Assembly: GCA_037441775.1 (NCBI GenBank)
Contig: JBBIRO010000008.1
Location: 36,540 to 100,539 of the forward strand
Direction: 5' to 3'
Source: CAMTWB01 sp037441775
Lineage (GTDB): Bacteria; Desulfobacterota; Syntrophia; Syntrophales; CAMTWB01
Length of the DNA stretch: 64,000 bases
The notes beneath the pieces are model-generated. The model saw nothing but the letters and a program-made list of their open reading frames with translations. It searched no databases and had not been told where the DNA came from. The position numbers and the translations under genes were made by a program. Below are positions 1 through 8,435 of this stretch, piece after piece (the first letter of the stretch is position 1; every line of letters begins with the position of its first letter).

Positions 1-155
1 CTGGACCGGCTCCAGTAGGTTGCCCGGCCGGTTTTTATTGTTGCAAGCCAGGCCTCGCGATTCATATAAGCCAGCATCAGAACTTCTCCGGTCTCATGGT
101 CTTGGGCAATCGCCGGCACAAGACCGTCGCCCTTGTCAAAATCAGGTTCCAGCAT
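1..155 (-). CDS. hisI: Phosphoribosyl-AMP cyclohydrolase, N-terminal part (cut by window edge)
   Basis: Reverse-strand translation from the ATG at 155-153 gives MLEPDFDKGDGLVPAIAQD, then HETGEVLMLAYMNREAWLAT and TGRATYWSRS up to the window edge. The core (VPAI-QD-TGEVLM-AYMN-EA, then WSRS) is the characteristic start of HisI, which opens the purine ring of phosphoribosyl-AMP in histidine biosynthesis, a Zn/Mg-dependent cytosolic step. Only about 51 codons lie in the window; the metal-binding cysteines of the C-terminal half are outside it. Whether it is a stand-alone hisI or a hisIE fusion cannot be seen. The gene reads out of the window, away from the dead transposase on its right. Confidence 0.85.
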   Translation of the reverse strand, partial: MLEPDFDKGDGLVPAIAQDHETGEVLMLAYMNREAWLATIKTGRATYWSRS

Positions 156-234
156 TTACGGCTCCAGCAGCATATTTTAGCGCAATATCCGCCATCTTTA
201 CCGCTTGGGATACTAGATTAGCATAATGATTTAA

Positions 235-711
235 TCAAGAACTATTTACCTGCTGGTGCGCGCTCCGAAGAGACCGATCGGGAAGCTGTACACCTCCAAG
301 CTTGCCGAGACCGCCGCTGACCTCCTATATGACCGTTTCTATGGATCACAGGGAATCCGACTCGCGCATGTTCTTACAAACAATGGTTGTTAATATTGCG
401 GCCAACCAATGATCGATTCCTATCATATCTTCCAGGAACTCAACGACATTGAGCATCGGAGGACTAAAGTGGCTCGGCCTAGAACCGACGGTTTCGGGGA
501 GCGATTCAACCGAACCCTGATTGATGAGTTTTTCCGGGAGAAGCTCTATACCACCGTCGAAGCCCTCCAGGAGGATCCGGAGCGCCGGCTCCATCATTGC
601 AATTACGAAAGGCCGCACCGGGGATTAAGAAATATGAGCAGGCGGCCGATTGAAACCGTCGAGACCGGCAAGGTTATCAAAAAGGAAAGGAACCTAAAAC
701 AGGCAGCATAA
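235..711 (+). pseudogene. IS481-type transposase remnant (DDE integrase core), inactivated
   Basis: Conceptual translation in one frame gives the C-terminal two thirds of an IS481/IS3-superfamily integrase core: YLLVRAPKRPIGKLYTSKLA, then LAHVLTNNG, a stop codon (TAA 391-393), YCGQPMIDSYHIFQEL, and finally GERFNRTLIDEFFREKLYTT and YERPHRGLRN. The stop lies where homologues have the Glu of NGREYCG. The second catalytic Asp (usual LTDNG) is Asn. The N-terminal HTH part and first catalytic Asp are missing upstream; a stop at 232-234 closes the frame. The element is therefore dead at least twice over and truncated. The longest intact reading piece is 409-711 (100 aa). I could not define the ends of the original IS. 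Confidence 0.8.
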
Positions 712-1073
712 AAATCAGTATCAAAGAGAAGACCGGTGTCCGGGAAGTGCTTGACTTTTACAGCGTACCGTATATTTCACATTCGACAACGAAAAAAGAT
801 GGCGCCAAAATTTTGACAAAAAGACACCGGCCGTTGTTTACTCGCACTCCCGGCAGAAACAGGTTGCAGCATGAACATCAAACCAGGGCAGTTTCACGCT
901 AATAAATCCCTGTTTCTGTCTTAAAAACCAGACCGCCTGTGTGCAAACGAACGGATGTCAGGACAAATTATGCAATATTATAATTATTCTAAGGTTTTAC
1001 GCTAATCGAACTTTATGCGACGCCGTCAACTTTGACGAGCCGTTCGCCACTCCATGCTACAGAGAAGATGTTA
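712..1073. other. Gene-free stretch with one 8-bp inverted repeat
   Basis: No credible gene is seen between the transposase remnant and the chromate transporter. An inverted repeat, CCGGTGTC (733-740) and GACACCGG (823-830), may be an end of the decayed insertion element or a hairpin; no target duplication was found. Short open frames here show no recognisable product. Confidence 0.4.
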
Positions 1074-2276
1074 ATGGTAAAAACACCGACCACATTGGAG
1101 ATAGTAAAGACAGCTCTCTACGTTGGCACTGTCGGCTATGGCGGAGCGGCAATTTTAGCCGTGATGAAGAAAGTAATCGTTCATGAAAAAGGGTGGCTCA
1201 AGGAAGATGAGTTCATGAACGCCCTGAGTTTGGCGCAGTTATTGCCGGGTGCTGTTGGTGTGACCATTTGGAGTTACATCGGCCACAGGTTCAAACCGGC
1301 CTGGGGCGGCATCATACTCCCCTTTGCGTTTGCATTTCCGGCGATGTTGTCCATCATCCTGCTGGCCTGGGCCTATTTTACTTTCGGCGACCTGTCATTT
1401 GTCCGCTCGATCTTCCTGGGATTAGGAGCCCTGGTTGTCGCGCTGTTAATTAATGCCACCCTGATGCTGGGGACAACTGTTTTCCGCAACATGGGAAACA
1501 ATGCCGCATACGGTATTGTTATTGCCGCGCTATCTTTTTCCGGACTCCACTTTTTTGGCTTAAACGTTGCTTTTATCATCTTGATTTCCGGTTTGCTGGG
1601 GGTTTTGTTTTTTTATTTCAAGGAAGATCAAGTCAAATCGAAAAGAGGGCAGGGGGCTTTAAAAGTTGAAAAGCGCATAATGAAAATGCGGCAGCGGGGA
1701 GGTTTTCTTCTCGTGGCATTTTTTATAGGATTGCTTGCGGTATCATTTTGGTATCTTGCCGGGACATGGGACATTTTTGCAGCCTTTTTCAAGATCGGGT
1801 CCCTGGCCTTTGGCGGCGGTTTTACTGCCGTTCCCATTATTCAGCATGTTGTTGTTGACGGCATGAAGTGGCTTGATCTTAAAACCTTTCGCGACGGCAT
1901 CGCCCTGGGGCAGATCACGCCGGGGCCGGTGTTGATCACTGCCACCTTTATCGGCTATAAAGTCCAGGGCATCATTGGAGCGATCGTAGCCACGATCGGT
2001 ATTTTCACCCCTTCTCTGGCGGCGATGATACTTGTCAGCCGGGCACACGCGAAAATAGAAAATTTAAAGATTGTCAAGGTTTTCATAAAAGGTATTCAGG
2101 CCGGGTTCGTCGGGCTTCTTATTGCCGTTGTTATGCAATTCGGCATCCAATCCCTGATAAATATCAAAACATGGACCGTGTTGTTCGTTTGTATCGCCTA
2201 TCTTGTCGGCTGGAAAAAGGATGCGGCCTGGCTCGTTCTGGGGGTCATCGGTCTGTCGTTGTTTTTGTTTCCCTGA
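1074..2276 (+). CDS. chrA: Chromate transporter, CHR family (long, two-domain form)
   Basis: A protein of about 400 residues made of two homologous membrane halves, as in long-chain ChrA, which expels chromate (or a related oxyanion) across the inner membrane. Half 1 carries GYGGAAI, then LSLAQLLPGAVGV and the IGH motif; half 2 repeats the pattern as FGGGFTAVPIIQ and IALGQITPGPVLITATFIGY. A charged linker (KEDQVKSKRGQG) separates them. About ten hydrophobic segments are visible. The ATG at 1074 is preferred because GAGAAG lies six bases upstream; an ATG at 1068 is in the same frame. The gene stands alone. Substrate is taken from the family name; many CHR proteins are uncharacterised, so sulfate or another anion is possible. 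Confidence 0.85.
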   Translation: MVKTPTTLEIVKTALYVGTVGYGGAAILAVMKKVIVHEKGWLKEDEFMNALSLAQLLPGAVGVTIWSYIGHRFKPAWGGIILPFAFAFPAMLSIILLAWAYFTFGDLSFVRSIFLGLGALVVALLINATLMLGTTVFRNMGNNAAYGIVIAALSFSGLHFFGLNVAFIILISGLLGVLFFYFKEDQVKSKRGQGALKVEKRIMKMRQRGGFLLVAFFIGLLAVSFWYLAGTWDIFAAFFKIGSLAFGGGFTAVPIIQHVVVDGMKWLDLKTFRDGIALGQITPGPVLITATFIGYKVQGIIGAIVATIGIFTPSLAAMILVSRAHAKIENLKIVKVFIKGIQAGFVGLLIAVVMQFGIQSLINIKTWTVLFVCIAYLVGWKKDAAWLVLGVIGLSLFLFP

Positions 2277-2326
2277 AAAACGGGAAGCATCTAAAGGCTT
2301 TTAGCCGGTTTGGCATCTGTCTGAGC

Positions 2327-2354
2327 TTGACTTTACCTATGGCGCTGCTATGAT
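2327..2354 (+). promoter_or_regulatory. Candidate sigma-70-type promoter for the cyclase gene
   Basis: TTGACT (2327-2332) and TATGAT (2349-2354) are separated by 16 bases and lie 22 bases before the ATG of the CHASE2 cyclase gene. Five of six bases match consensus in each box. This would drive the cyclase and possibly the racemase and ligase genes that follow. Found by eye only. Confidence 0.45.
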
Positions 2355-2376
2355 GACCTAAGCCAGAGGTAGTTTT

Positions 2377-4629
2377 ATGAAAAATTACATCGAACGACTT
2401 TTCCGGATCTCGCCGCTGAAAATAGCGTTTTTCATTATTTTTGCTCTTCTTGTCCTATTTTTATTCGATGCTGCTTTTCTCAAATACATGGAGTTGAAAG
2501 CCTATGACATGCGGATGGTCTATCGGGGTGAGCGGGCGATCGGCAGGGAAACGGCCGTTGTGGCCATCGATGAGAAGAGCCTGACGGAATTGGGTCGCTG
2601 GCCCTGGTCACGCGGGATAATGGCGGAACTGGTAAAGAGCATGAAGGCCCAGGGGGTGAAAGCCATTGGCTTCGATATAATTTTTTCCGAGCCGGAGGAA
2701 AACAGGGGAATCAAAGCCCTCCAGAAAATATCGGAGCAACTCGCCAATCAAAAGCCGGTTGGGAATTCGCTCCAGGCGCTGATAGAAGAGAAAAAACGGC
2801 AACTGGATACGGACGCCATTCTTGCTGATGCAATAGCCAAAGCAGCCAATGTCACCCTGGGGTATATCTTTCATTTTTCTCGATCCGAGGTGCGGCACTT
2901 AACTGAAGAAGAGATATCACGGAATGCCGACAGAATCGATTCCGGCCAATATGGGGTGGTCCAATACCAGCGACCTCCCGAACCGGGCAGTCTGCTTGAA
3001 GCGCTGGCCCCCCTCGCAAATCTGGAGGAACTCTCTTCGCGTGCGGAAAACTGCGGTTTTTTCAATGCCTTTCCGGATAAGGACGGAACCATCAGATGGT
3101 CGCCGCTGGTGATCAAGTATAAAGATAAATATTATTCCTCGCTGGCTGTTTCGCTCATCATGCAGTATCTCGACTGGCCGGATGTGCGGCTCAGGCTGGA
3201 TTCCTTTGGCGTCTCCGGAATTACTATCGGAGAGACTATGATACCAACCGATCATCAGGGGCGGATGCTGATAAACTACCTGGGACGGGATGCTGCTATA
3301 CCCCACTACTCCGCCGTTGATGTAATCAAGGGCCGGATTCCTCCGGGAGAACTCAAAGACCGGATGATAATTGTCGGTGCGACCGCAATCGGCATCTACG
3401 ATCTGAGAGCTACGCCCATGAGCCCGGTTTCGGCGGGGGTGAATATTCATGCCACTATAGCAGACAACATTCTGCGGCGGGCATTCCTTGTCCAGTCGTT
3501 CTGGACATTGTTGATGGATGTTTTCTCCATAGTTTTTTTGAGCCTGGTCACGGGTCTGTTCGTTTCCCGCCTGCGGGCTGTCCCGGCTTTTTGTTTAACC
3601 GCCGCCCTGAGCCTTTCCTTCATCATGGTCAATTTTATGATATTCTCGAGGCTCAGTATCTGGTTTAACCTGGTCTACCCCCTGTTGGCGATCTTGTTTT
3701 CCTATATGGGTGTCACGGTGCATAAATTCCTGGCGGAGGAAAGAGAGAGGAAAAAGATTCGCTCAGCCTTTCAATATTATCTCACCTCCTCAGTTATTAA
3801 CGAGATGCTCAAGGACCCCTCAAAACTCCAATTGGGGGGCGAGAAGAAGGAATTGACAGTACTCTTCTCCGATATTCGTGGCTTTACCTCGGTGTCGGAG
3901 GTTTTGACGCCGGAAGAACTGGTGCGTCTATTGAATGAATACTTAACCGCCATGACGGATTTGGTATTTAAGCACGATGGCCTTTTGGACAAGTATATGG
4001 GCGATGCCATCATGGCGGTATTTGGAGCTCCGCTGGATCAGCCGGACCACCCGGCCCGGGCCTGCAATACCGCGCTGGAGATGCTTTCGGTTCTTGACGT
4101 TTTACGGGAAAAGTGGCGGCAGGAGGGCCGGCCTGATCTCGATATCGGCATCGGGATCAGCAGCGGGGAGATGGTGGTGGGCAATATGGGCTCTCAGATG
4201 AGGTTTGACTATACCGTCATGGGGGACCGGGTGAATCTGGGTTCCCGTCTGGAAGGGCTCAATAAGGTTTACGACACCAGGATAATTATCAGTGAATATA
4301 CCCGTGACCTGTTGTTGGGCCAGTTCGTTTTTAGACAACTCGATTCAGTTCGGGTCAAGGGTAAGGCAATTCCGGTTCAGATTTACGAGCTTTGCGGGAC
4401 GATGCTCGAAACAAAGGGTGAGACGCTGGAGTTTATCGCGCTGTTTGAAGAGGGCCTGGCCAGATATCGGAATTGCGCTTGGGATGATGCGTCACGGTTA
4501 TTCCAAGAGGCACTTGTTATCAGACCAGATGATGGGCCCGCGAGGCTTTATCTGGCCCGGGTCGAGCAACTGAAGATCGATTCCCCGCCTCCCGGTTGGG
4601 ATGGTGTCTTTACTATGGAGTCCAAATGA
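2377..4629 (+). CDS. CHASE2-domain adenylate cyclase (class III), membrane-bound sensor
   Basis: A 750-residue protein that should make cAMP in response to an extracytoplasmic signal. Order: N-terminal membrane segment (about 15-35), a CHASE2 sensor (about 40-370, starting VVAIDEKSLTELGRWPWSR), three membrane segments (about 370-450), then a class III cyclase domain (about 485-655). Metal-binding Asp is in LFSDIRGF (about 499). The purine-selecting pair is Lys539 in DKYMGD and Asp611 in DYTVMGD, the adenylate rather than guanylate cyclase pattern. VNLGSRLEG completes the site. The last 60 residues (YRNCAWDDASRLFQEAL) look like one TPR unit. A good promoter lies just upstream, and the racemase gene begins 45 bases after the stop, suggesting co-transcription. 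The ligand is unknown. Confidence 0.88.
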   Translation: MKNYIERLFRISPLKIAFFIIFALLVLFLFDAAFLKYMELKAYDMRMVYRGERAIGRETAVVAIDEKSLTELGRWPWSRGIMAELVKSMKAQGVKAIGFDIIFSEPEENRGIKALQKISEQLANQKPVGNSLQALIEEKKRQLDTDAILADAIAKAANVTLGYIFHFSRSEVRHLTEEEISRNADRIDSGQYGVVQYQRPPEPGSLLEALAPLANLEELSSRAENCGFFNAFPDKDGTIRWSPLVIKYKDKYYSSLAVSLIMQYLDWPDVRLRLDSFGVSGITIGETMIPTDHQGRMLINYLGRDAAIPHYSAVDVIKGRIPPGELKDRMIIVGATAIGIYDLRATPMSPVSAGVNIHATIADNILRRAFLVQSFWTLLMDVFSIVFLSLVTGLFVSRLRAVPAFCLTAALSLSFIMVNFMIFSRLSIWFNLVYPLLAILFSYMGVTVHKFLAEERERKKIRSAFQYYLTSSVINEMLKDPSKLQLGGEKKELTVLFSDIRGFTSVSEVLTPEELVRLLNEYLTAMTDLVFKHDGLLDKYMGDAIMAVFGAPLDQPDHPARACNTALEMLSVLDVLREKWRQEGRPDLDIGIGISSGEMVVGNMGSQMRFDYTVMGDRVNLGSRLEGLNKVYDTRIIISEYTRDLLLGQFVFRQLDSVRVKGKAIPVQIYELCGTMLETKGETLEFIALFEEGLARYRNCAWDDASRLFQEALVIRPDDGPARLYLARVEQLKIDSPPPGWDGVFTMESK

Positions 4630-4674
4630 GCAAACCAATAAGTATTGCGACCATCTCTTTGGTGGTGAGTAGCG

Positions 4675-6621
4675 ATGGCGGAACCTGAGTATCGCAGTTG
4701 GGTGGAGGTTGACCTCGACTGCTTCACCCGCAACTGGGAAGAGATGAAACGCCTGGTGAAGCCGGGAGTGAAGATAATGCAGGTCCTCAAGGCCGATGCC
4801 TACGGTCATGGCGCAATCGAAATCGCCAACGTGGCTCTGCAAAACGGTGCCGCCTGCCTGGGTGTGGCCAATGCCGATGAAGCTGTCCAACTCCGGGTTG
4901 GCGGCGTAGATGCAGAGATCATCATCCTGAGCCCATCCTTCCCTGCGGAAATAGGCGAGATCATAAAGTATAGCCTGGCGCCCTCCATCTCCGACGAATC
5001 CTTTGTGTGGCAACTCCAAAAGCGCGGCCAGGCGGCAGGGATTCGGATTCCGGTGCATCTGGAAATCGATTCCGGCATTGGCCGGGCGGGCATCAGCGCT
5101 GATCAGGCGCTCGCCGTGATCCGCAAGATCAATAATATGCCTAATATTTTTTTGGAGGGCATCTTTACCCACCTGGCGATCAGTGAAACTTCCGATGAAT
5201 ATAATCTGTGGCAGTGGCGGAACTTCAATCAACTATTGAACCTTCTTTCCCGGGAAGGCATTAATATCCCAATCAGGCACATGGCCAACAGCGGCGCTAT
5301 GATAAATTACCCGGAGTTTCAACTGGATATGGTAAGGCCGGGGCTGATGTCGTACGGGATATTTCCCACGGCCGATTCGGTGGGCCGGATCAGCCTGAAG
5401 CCGGTAATGACCTTCAAAACGCGCATCCTCTTGATTAAGGAGTTTACCGCCGGTTCCAGTATCGGCTATGGCCGTTCCTATATCACGACCAAAACCAGCA
5501 GGATTGCCACCATTCCGGTCGGCTACGGCGATGGCTATGGTTTTGTCCTTTCCAACCAGGCAGAGGTTTTGGTGATGGGCAGGAGAGTGCCGGTGGTCGG
5601 TCGGGTCTCGATGGATTTGTGTACCATCGACGTTACCGACCTGCCTGACTGTGCCGCCGGCGCCGAAGTGGTTCTTTTGGGAAGACAGGGCGAAGAATAT
5701 ATCTCGGCCCGGGAGATTGCCGAGAAGGTGGGAAGCATCAGTTACGAGGTGCTCTGTGCCCTGGGCAAAAGGGCGCCCAGGATATTTCTCAAGCAGGGGC
5801 TGATCGGCGCCACGGAACCCCGGCTTAGAAGGGTATTCATCCCCGATGAGGAGCGGTCACTTTCACGGATCGACAATATCATCAGGAGCTGTCTCCACAC
5901 CCGCGCCAAAAGCGTCGATCTTGGAGATGCCATCTATTACGAAATGTTAGAGACGATGTTTGGAAAAGATGATCGACAACTCGAACTGCGATCGGACTTT
6001 CGCTACGATATAACCGTTGCCCGGTTGGATAAGAAACGACCGACAAGTCCAACGGATGATGATGGCTATCTGGAGGTGACAACCCATGTCGAATATCGGA
6101 AAATTCTCAAAAACCACCTGTTCATGATTGGTTGCGCCAACAATAATGAGCAGTTGGCGGCTTTCTTCGAAGACCCTCGCTGTCAGTACCGCTGGCTTTT
6201 GGGCAACGGGGAAGATCTGGTGGCGCCGCAGGATTTTCAGGTTACGGCGGTAAGGGTGGATGGAGAAACGGTTCCGGTCGAAACCGCCGCGGCAACCGAG
6301 CGGGGATACGAAGTCTGGGCCGGAGGCGAATGCCTGCGCGATAAGATTCAGCGGCCGGTTAAAATCGAGCTTGAGATTGTGACCAAAAAATCGAGAGCAA
6401 AAAGAGATTTTTCCGTCCACATCGTCTATCCGACTCAAGGTTTGGAGATAAATTTTAATTACGCCAAAACGGGTATGAAAAACGTCCGGGAGGTGATTTT
6501 CTTCTCCGGCCGACGCCCCTACCCACTGGTGCGCAGGCGGGAGGGGATGTCGATCAACGTTGTTGTTCCCAGGGAAGAATGGGTCTTTCCCCATAGCGGG
6601 GTTACTTTCATCTGGGATTGA
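4675..6621 (+). CDS. alr: Alanine racemase with a long unassigned C-terminal extension
   Basis: Residues about 5-375 form a complete fold-type III PLP alanine racemase, interconverting L- and D-alanine. Visible are the PLP lysine in VLKADAYGHG, SGIGRAGIS, the catalytic tyrosine in GSSIGYGRSY, RIATIPVGYGDGY and VGRVSMDLCTIDVTD. Normal racemases stop near residue 375, but this one runs to 648. The extra 270 residues (from about RVFIPDEERSLSRIDNI to SGVTFIWD) contain no motif I recognise; they are mixed alpha/beta and beta-rich towards the end. The ATG at 4675 sits 45 bases after the cyclase stop. The next gene is a D-Ala-D-Ala-type ligase, so the pair could supply a D-Ala dipeptide. Racemase function is near certain; substrate preference and the extension's role are open. 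Confidence 0.88.
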   Translation: MAEPEYRSWVEVDLDCFTRNWEEMKRLVKPGVKIMQVLKADAYGHGAIEIANVALQNGAACLGVANADEAVQLRVGGVDAEIIILSPSFPAEIGEIIKYSLAPSISDESFVWQLQKRGQAAGIRIPVHLEIDSGIGRAGISADQALAVIRKINNMPNIFLEGIFTHLAISETSDEYNLWQWRNFNQLLNLLSREGINIPIRHMANSGAMINYPEFQLDMVRPGLMSYGIFPTADSVGRISLKPVMTFKTRILLIKEFTAGSSIGYGRSYITTKTSRIATIPVGYGDGYGFVLSNQAEVLVMGRRVPVVGRVSMDLCTIDVTDLPDCAAGAEVVLLGRQGEEYISAREIAEKVGSISYEVLCALGKRAPRIFLKQGLIGATEPRLRRVFIPDEERSLSRIDNIIRSCLHTRAKSVDLGDAIYYEMLETMFGKDDRQLELRSDFRYDITVARLDKKRPTSPTDDDGYLEVTTHVEYRKILKNHLFMIGCANNNEQLAAFFEDPRCQYRWLLGNGEDLVAPQDFQVTAVRVDGETVPVETAAATERGYEVWAGGECLRDKIQRPVKIELEIVTKKSRAKRDFSVHIVYPTQGLEINFNYAKTGMKNVREVIFFSGRRPYPLVRRREGMSINVVVPREEWVFPHSGVTFIWD

Positions 6622-6743
6622 TCAGGCAGCCGCCCACAAGGGGCGGTATTACAAAACCAGGTCTTTTGCCGGGGGCGTCCGGATACTTATTTTGTAGACT
6701 TTTTTTAGAAACCGTTAAATATAACAACAGCAGGTTTGTGATA

Positions 6744-7796
6744 ATGAAGATAAAAGTGGGAGTATTTTTCGGGGGGGTGTCCTCGGAGCGCGAAGTTTCG
6801 CTAAACAGCGGTCGCAATGTTTACGACAACCTGGACCGGGATACCTATGAGCCGATCCCTTTTTTTGTGGATAACAAGATGGGACTCTGGATCCTCCCCT
6901 GGCAGCTTGTCAGCCAGAACACGACAATGGATATCGTGGAGAGACTTGCTTCCGAAGCGAAAAGGGTTTCCTATGAGGAAATTCCGGACATGATCGATTT
7001 CGCGTTTCTTACTCTTCACGGAAAATACGGTGAGGACGGCTGCTTCCAGGGACTAATGGAATTGCTCGGCCTGCCCTATAGCGGCTCCGGCGTCCTGGGG
7101 TCGGCTTTGGGGATGGATAAATACCGCCAGCAGCAGTTCCTTAAGGCCGCCGGCCTGAAGGTGCCGACCAGCATTATGGTGACTCAAGAGGATTGGGAGA
7201 CCAAAACGGAAGAGGTGCAAAAGAAAATAGCCGCAGCTCTAACTTACCCCCTGTTCGTTAAGCCTACCAGGGAAGGTTCAAGTATCGGTGTGAATAAGGT
7301 GAAGGACGAAGAAGCCCTGCCACAGGAGATGGCAAAAGCACTGACTTGGGATGAGGCGGTATTGGTGGAGGAGTATCTGGACGGGATAGAGTTCTCATGT
7401 ATAATCATTGAGGAGGATGGCCTGGCCCGGTCGCTGGATGTGACTGAAATTCACCCCCAGGGTACTTTCTACGATTACGACGACAAGTACATGCCAGGGC
7501 GCTGCCGCAAGTTTACCCCGCCGAAACACATACCGGCTGAGGGTGTGCAAAAGATCAAGGCCGACGCCCTGCGGGCGTTTCATGCCCTGGAATTCCGATC
7601 CTATGGCCGGATAGACGGCTTTTTTATGAAAGATGGCCGCGTCTTGATAACCGATCCCAACTCATCCTCCGGGATGGCGCCCTCGTCCTTTTTCTTTGAG
7701 CAGGCCGCCGGCGCCGGGTTCTATCCCGGGGCGATTTTATCCATAATTATTGAGGAGGCCAGAAAAATCCACCGGCGCAAGAAGGGGCCACTGTAA
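6744..7796 (+). CDS. ddl: D-alanine--D-alanine ligase family protein (ATP-grasp), divergent C-terminal site
   Basis: About 350 residues. ATP-grasp ligases of this family join two D-amino acids with ATP in the cytoplasm. The N-terminal GVFFGGVSSEREVSL is the Ddl start motif with the substrate-binding Glu; the middle has PLFVKPTREGSSIGV and VLVEEYLDGIEF; YGRIDGFF precedes the metal site. The metal-binding motif, usually E-x-N-T-x-P-G, reads DPNSSSGMAPSS, so Glu is replaced by Asp and the Pro-Gly turn is changed. This may alter the second substrate. ATG 6744 was chosen because the upstream part of the open frame has no family similarity. It follows the racemase gene by 122 bases. A second, housekeeping ddl may exist elsewhere in the genome. 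Confidence 0.82.
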   Translation: MKIKVGVFFGGVSSEREVSLNSGRNVYDNLDRDTYEPIPFFVDNKMGLWILPWQLVSQNTTMDIVERLASEAKRVSYEEIPDMIDFAFLTLHGKYGEDGCFQGLMELLGLPYSGSGVLGSALGMDKYRQQQFLKAAGLKVPTSIMVTQEDWETKTEEVQKKIAAALTYPLFVKPTREGSSIGVNKVKDEEALPQEMAKALTWDEAVLVEEYLDGIEFSCIIIEEDGLARSLDVTEIHPQGTFYDYDDKYMPGRCRKFTPPKHIPAEGVQKIKADALRAFHALEFRSYGRIDGFFMKDGRVLITDPNSSSGMAPSSFFFEQAAGAGFYPGAILSIIIEEARKIHRRKKGPL

Positions 7797-7937
7797 ATAA
7801 GGGTGCGCTTCAATTATGACGGGCTTGTAAAAAGTCGGCCCGATGTAAGTTTGAGGACGGCTTGGTAAAAATGTCGCTCGCCCTGGCGCGCAAATCACGG
7901 GAAATATGGTATTTCATTTGTCTGGGAATATAGGAAG

Positions 7938-8435
7938 TCAAAAAATATTTTCCCTGGCAGTTTCCCCCATCCATTTTTTTTCCAAAGAGGGGGCCAAGGG
8001 GAGCGCGAGCGTGACCTTTCGTCCAATATTTGCAGAACTCCGCACACAGCAAACATGGTACAAGCTGCTCTTATAATAGCTAAGCACATAGGCGCCATCG
8101 AACATTACAATCCAGGCATTTTTTGTCTGGCTTTCGAAGGTTGTGGACGACCAATAGGACAAGTTTCCCAGAAAAAATACCTCTTGGCGAACCAGGGGGC
8201 GCCCGTCCGGACGCGCCCCGGTTCGGTCCAGTAAGGATTCCAGATCAACCAGGGTTGGCAGACGCCAATCGTTTTTGCCGGCCAAGAAGAGTGACCCCGC
8301 ATATTCCATAGCTTCGTGCCAGGTCATCCGGCCCGGAGATGCAACCTGCCATTCCAGGCCGGTTTCCGGATCTTCCCATGTAGGCGTTTTTTGTCCCTGG
8401 GTGCAAATATTAAACAACTTCTCAAATCCTCGCAT
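7938..8435 (-). CDS. DUF1566 (Lcl-C-like) domain protein
   Basis: A 165-residue protein. Its middle has the DUF1566 pattern: DPETGLEWQ, MTWHEAMEYA, NDWRLPTLVDLESL, YWSSTTF and VRS. The domain occurs in many secreted or surface proteins of Proteobacteria; its function is not established. No signal peptide is visible from the chosen start. The ATG at 8435 has GAAGGGA just upstream and overlaps the last 14 bases of the FAD/Fe-S gene, suggesting translation from the same message. The C-terminal 35 residues (after about RSSANIGRKV) do not belong to the domain. Confidence 0.65.
   Translation of the reverse strand: MRGFEKLFNICTQGQKTPTWEDPETGLEWQVASPGRMTWHEAMEYAGSLFLAGKNDWRLPTLVDLESLLDRTGARPDGRPLVRQEVFFLGNLSYWSSTTFESQTKNAWIVMFDGAYVLSYYKSSLYHVCCVRSSANIGRKVTLALPLAPSLEKKWMGETARENIF

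Noticed and set aside
20..226. A 68-codon plus-strand frame at the left edge
   Set aside because: It is opposite the hisI coding region and has no similarity to known proteins.
4498..5232. A 244-codon minus-strand open frame
   Set aside because: It is antisense to the cyclase end and racemase start, and its translation shows no recognisable domain.
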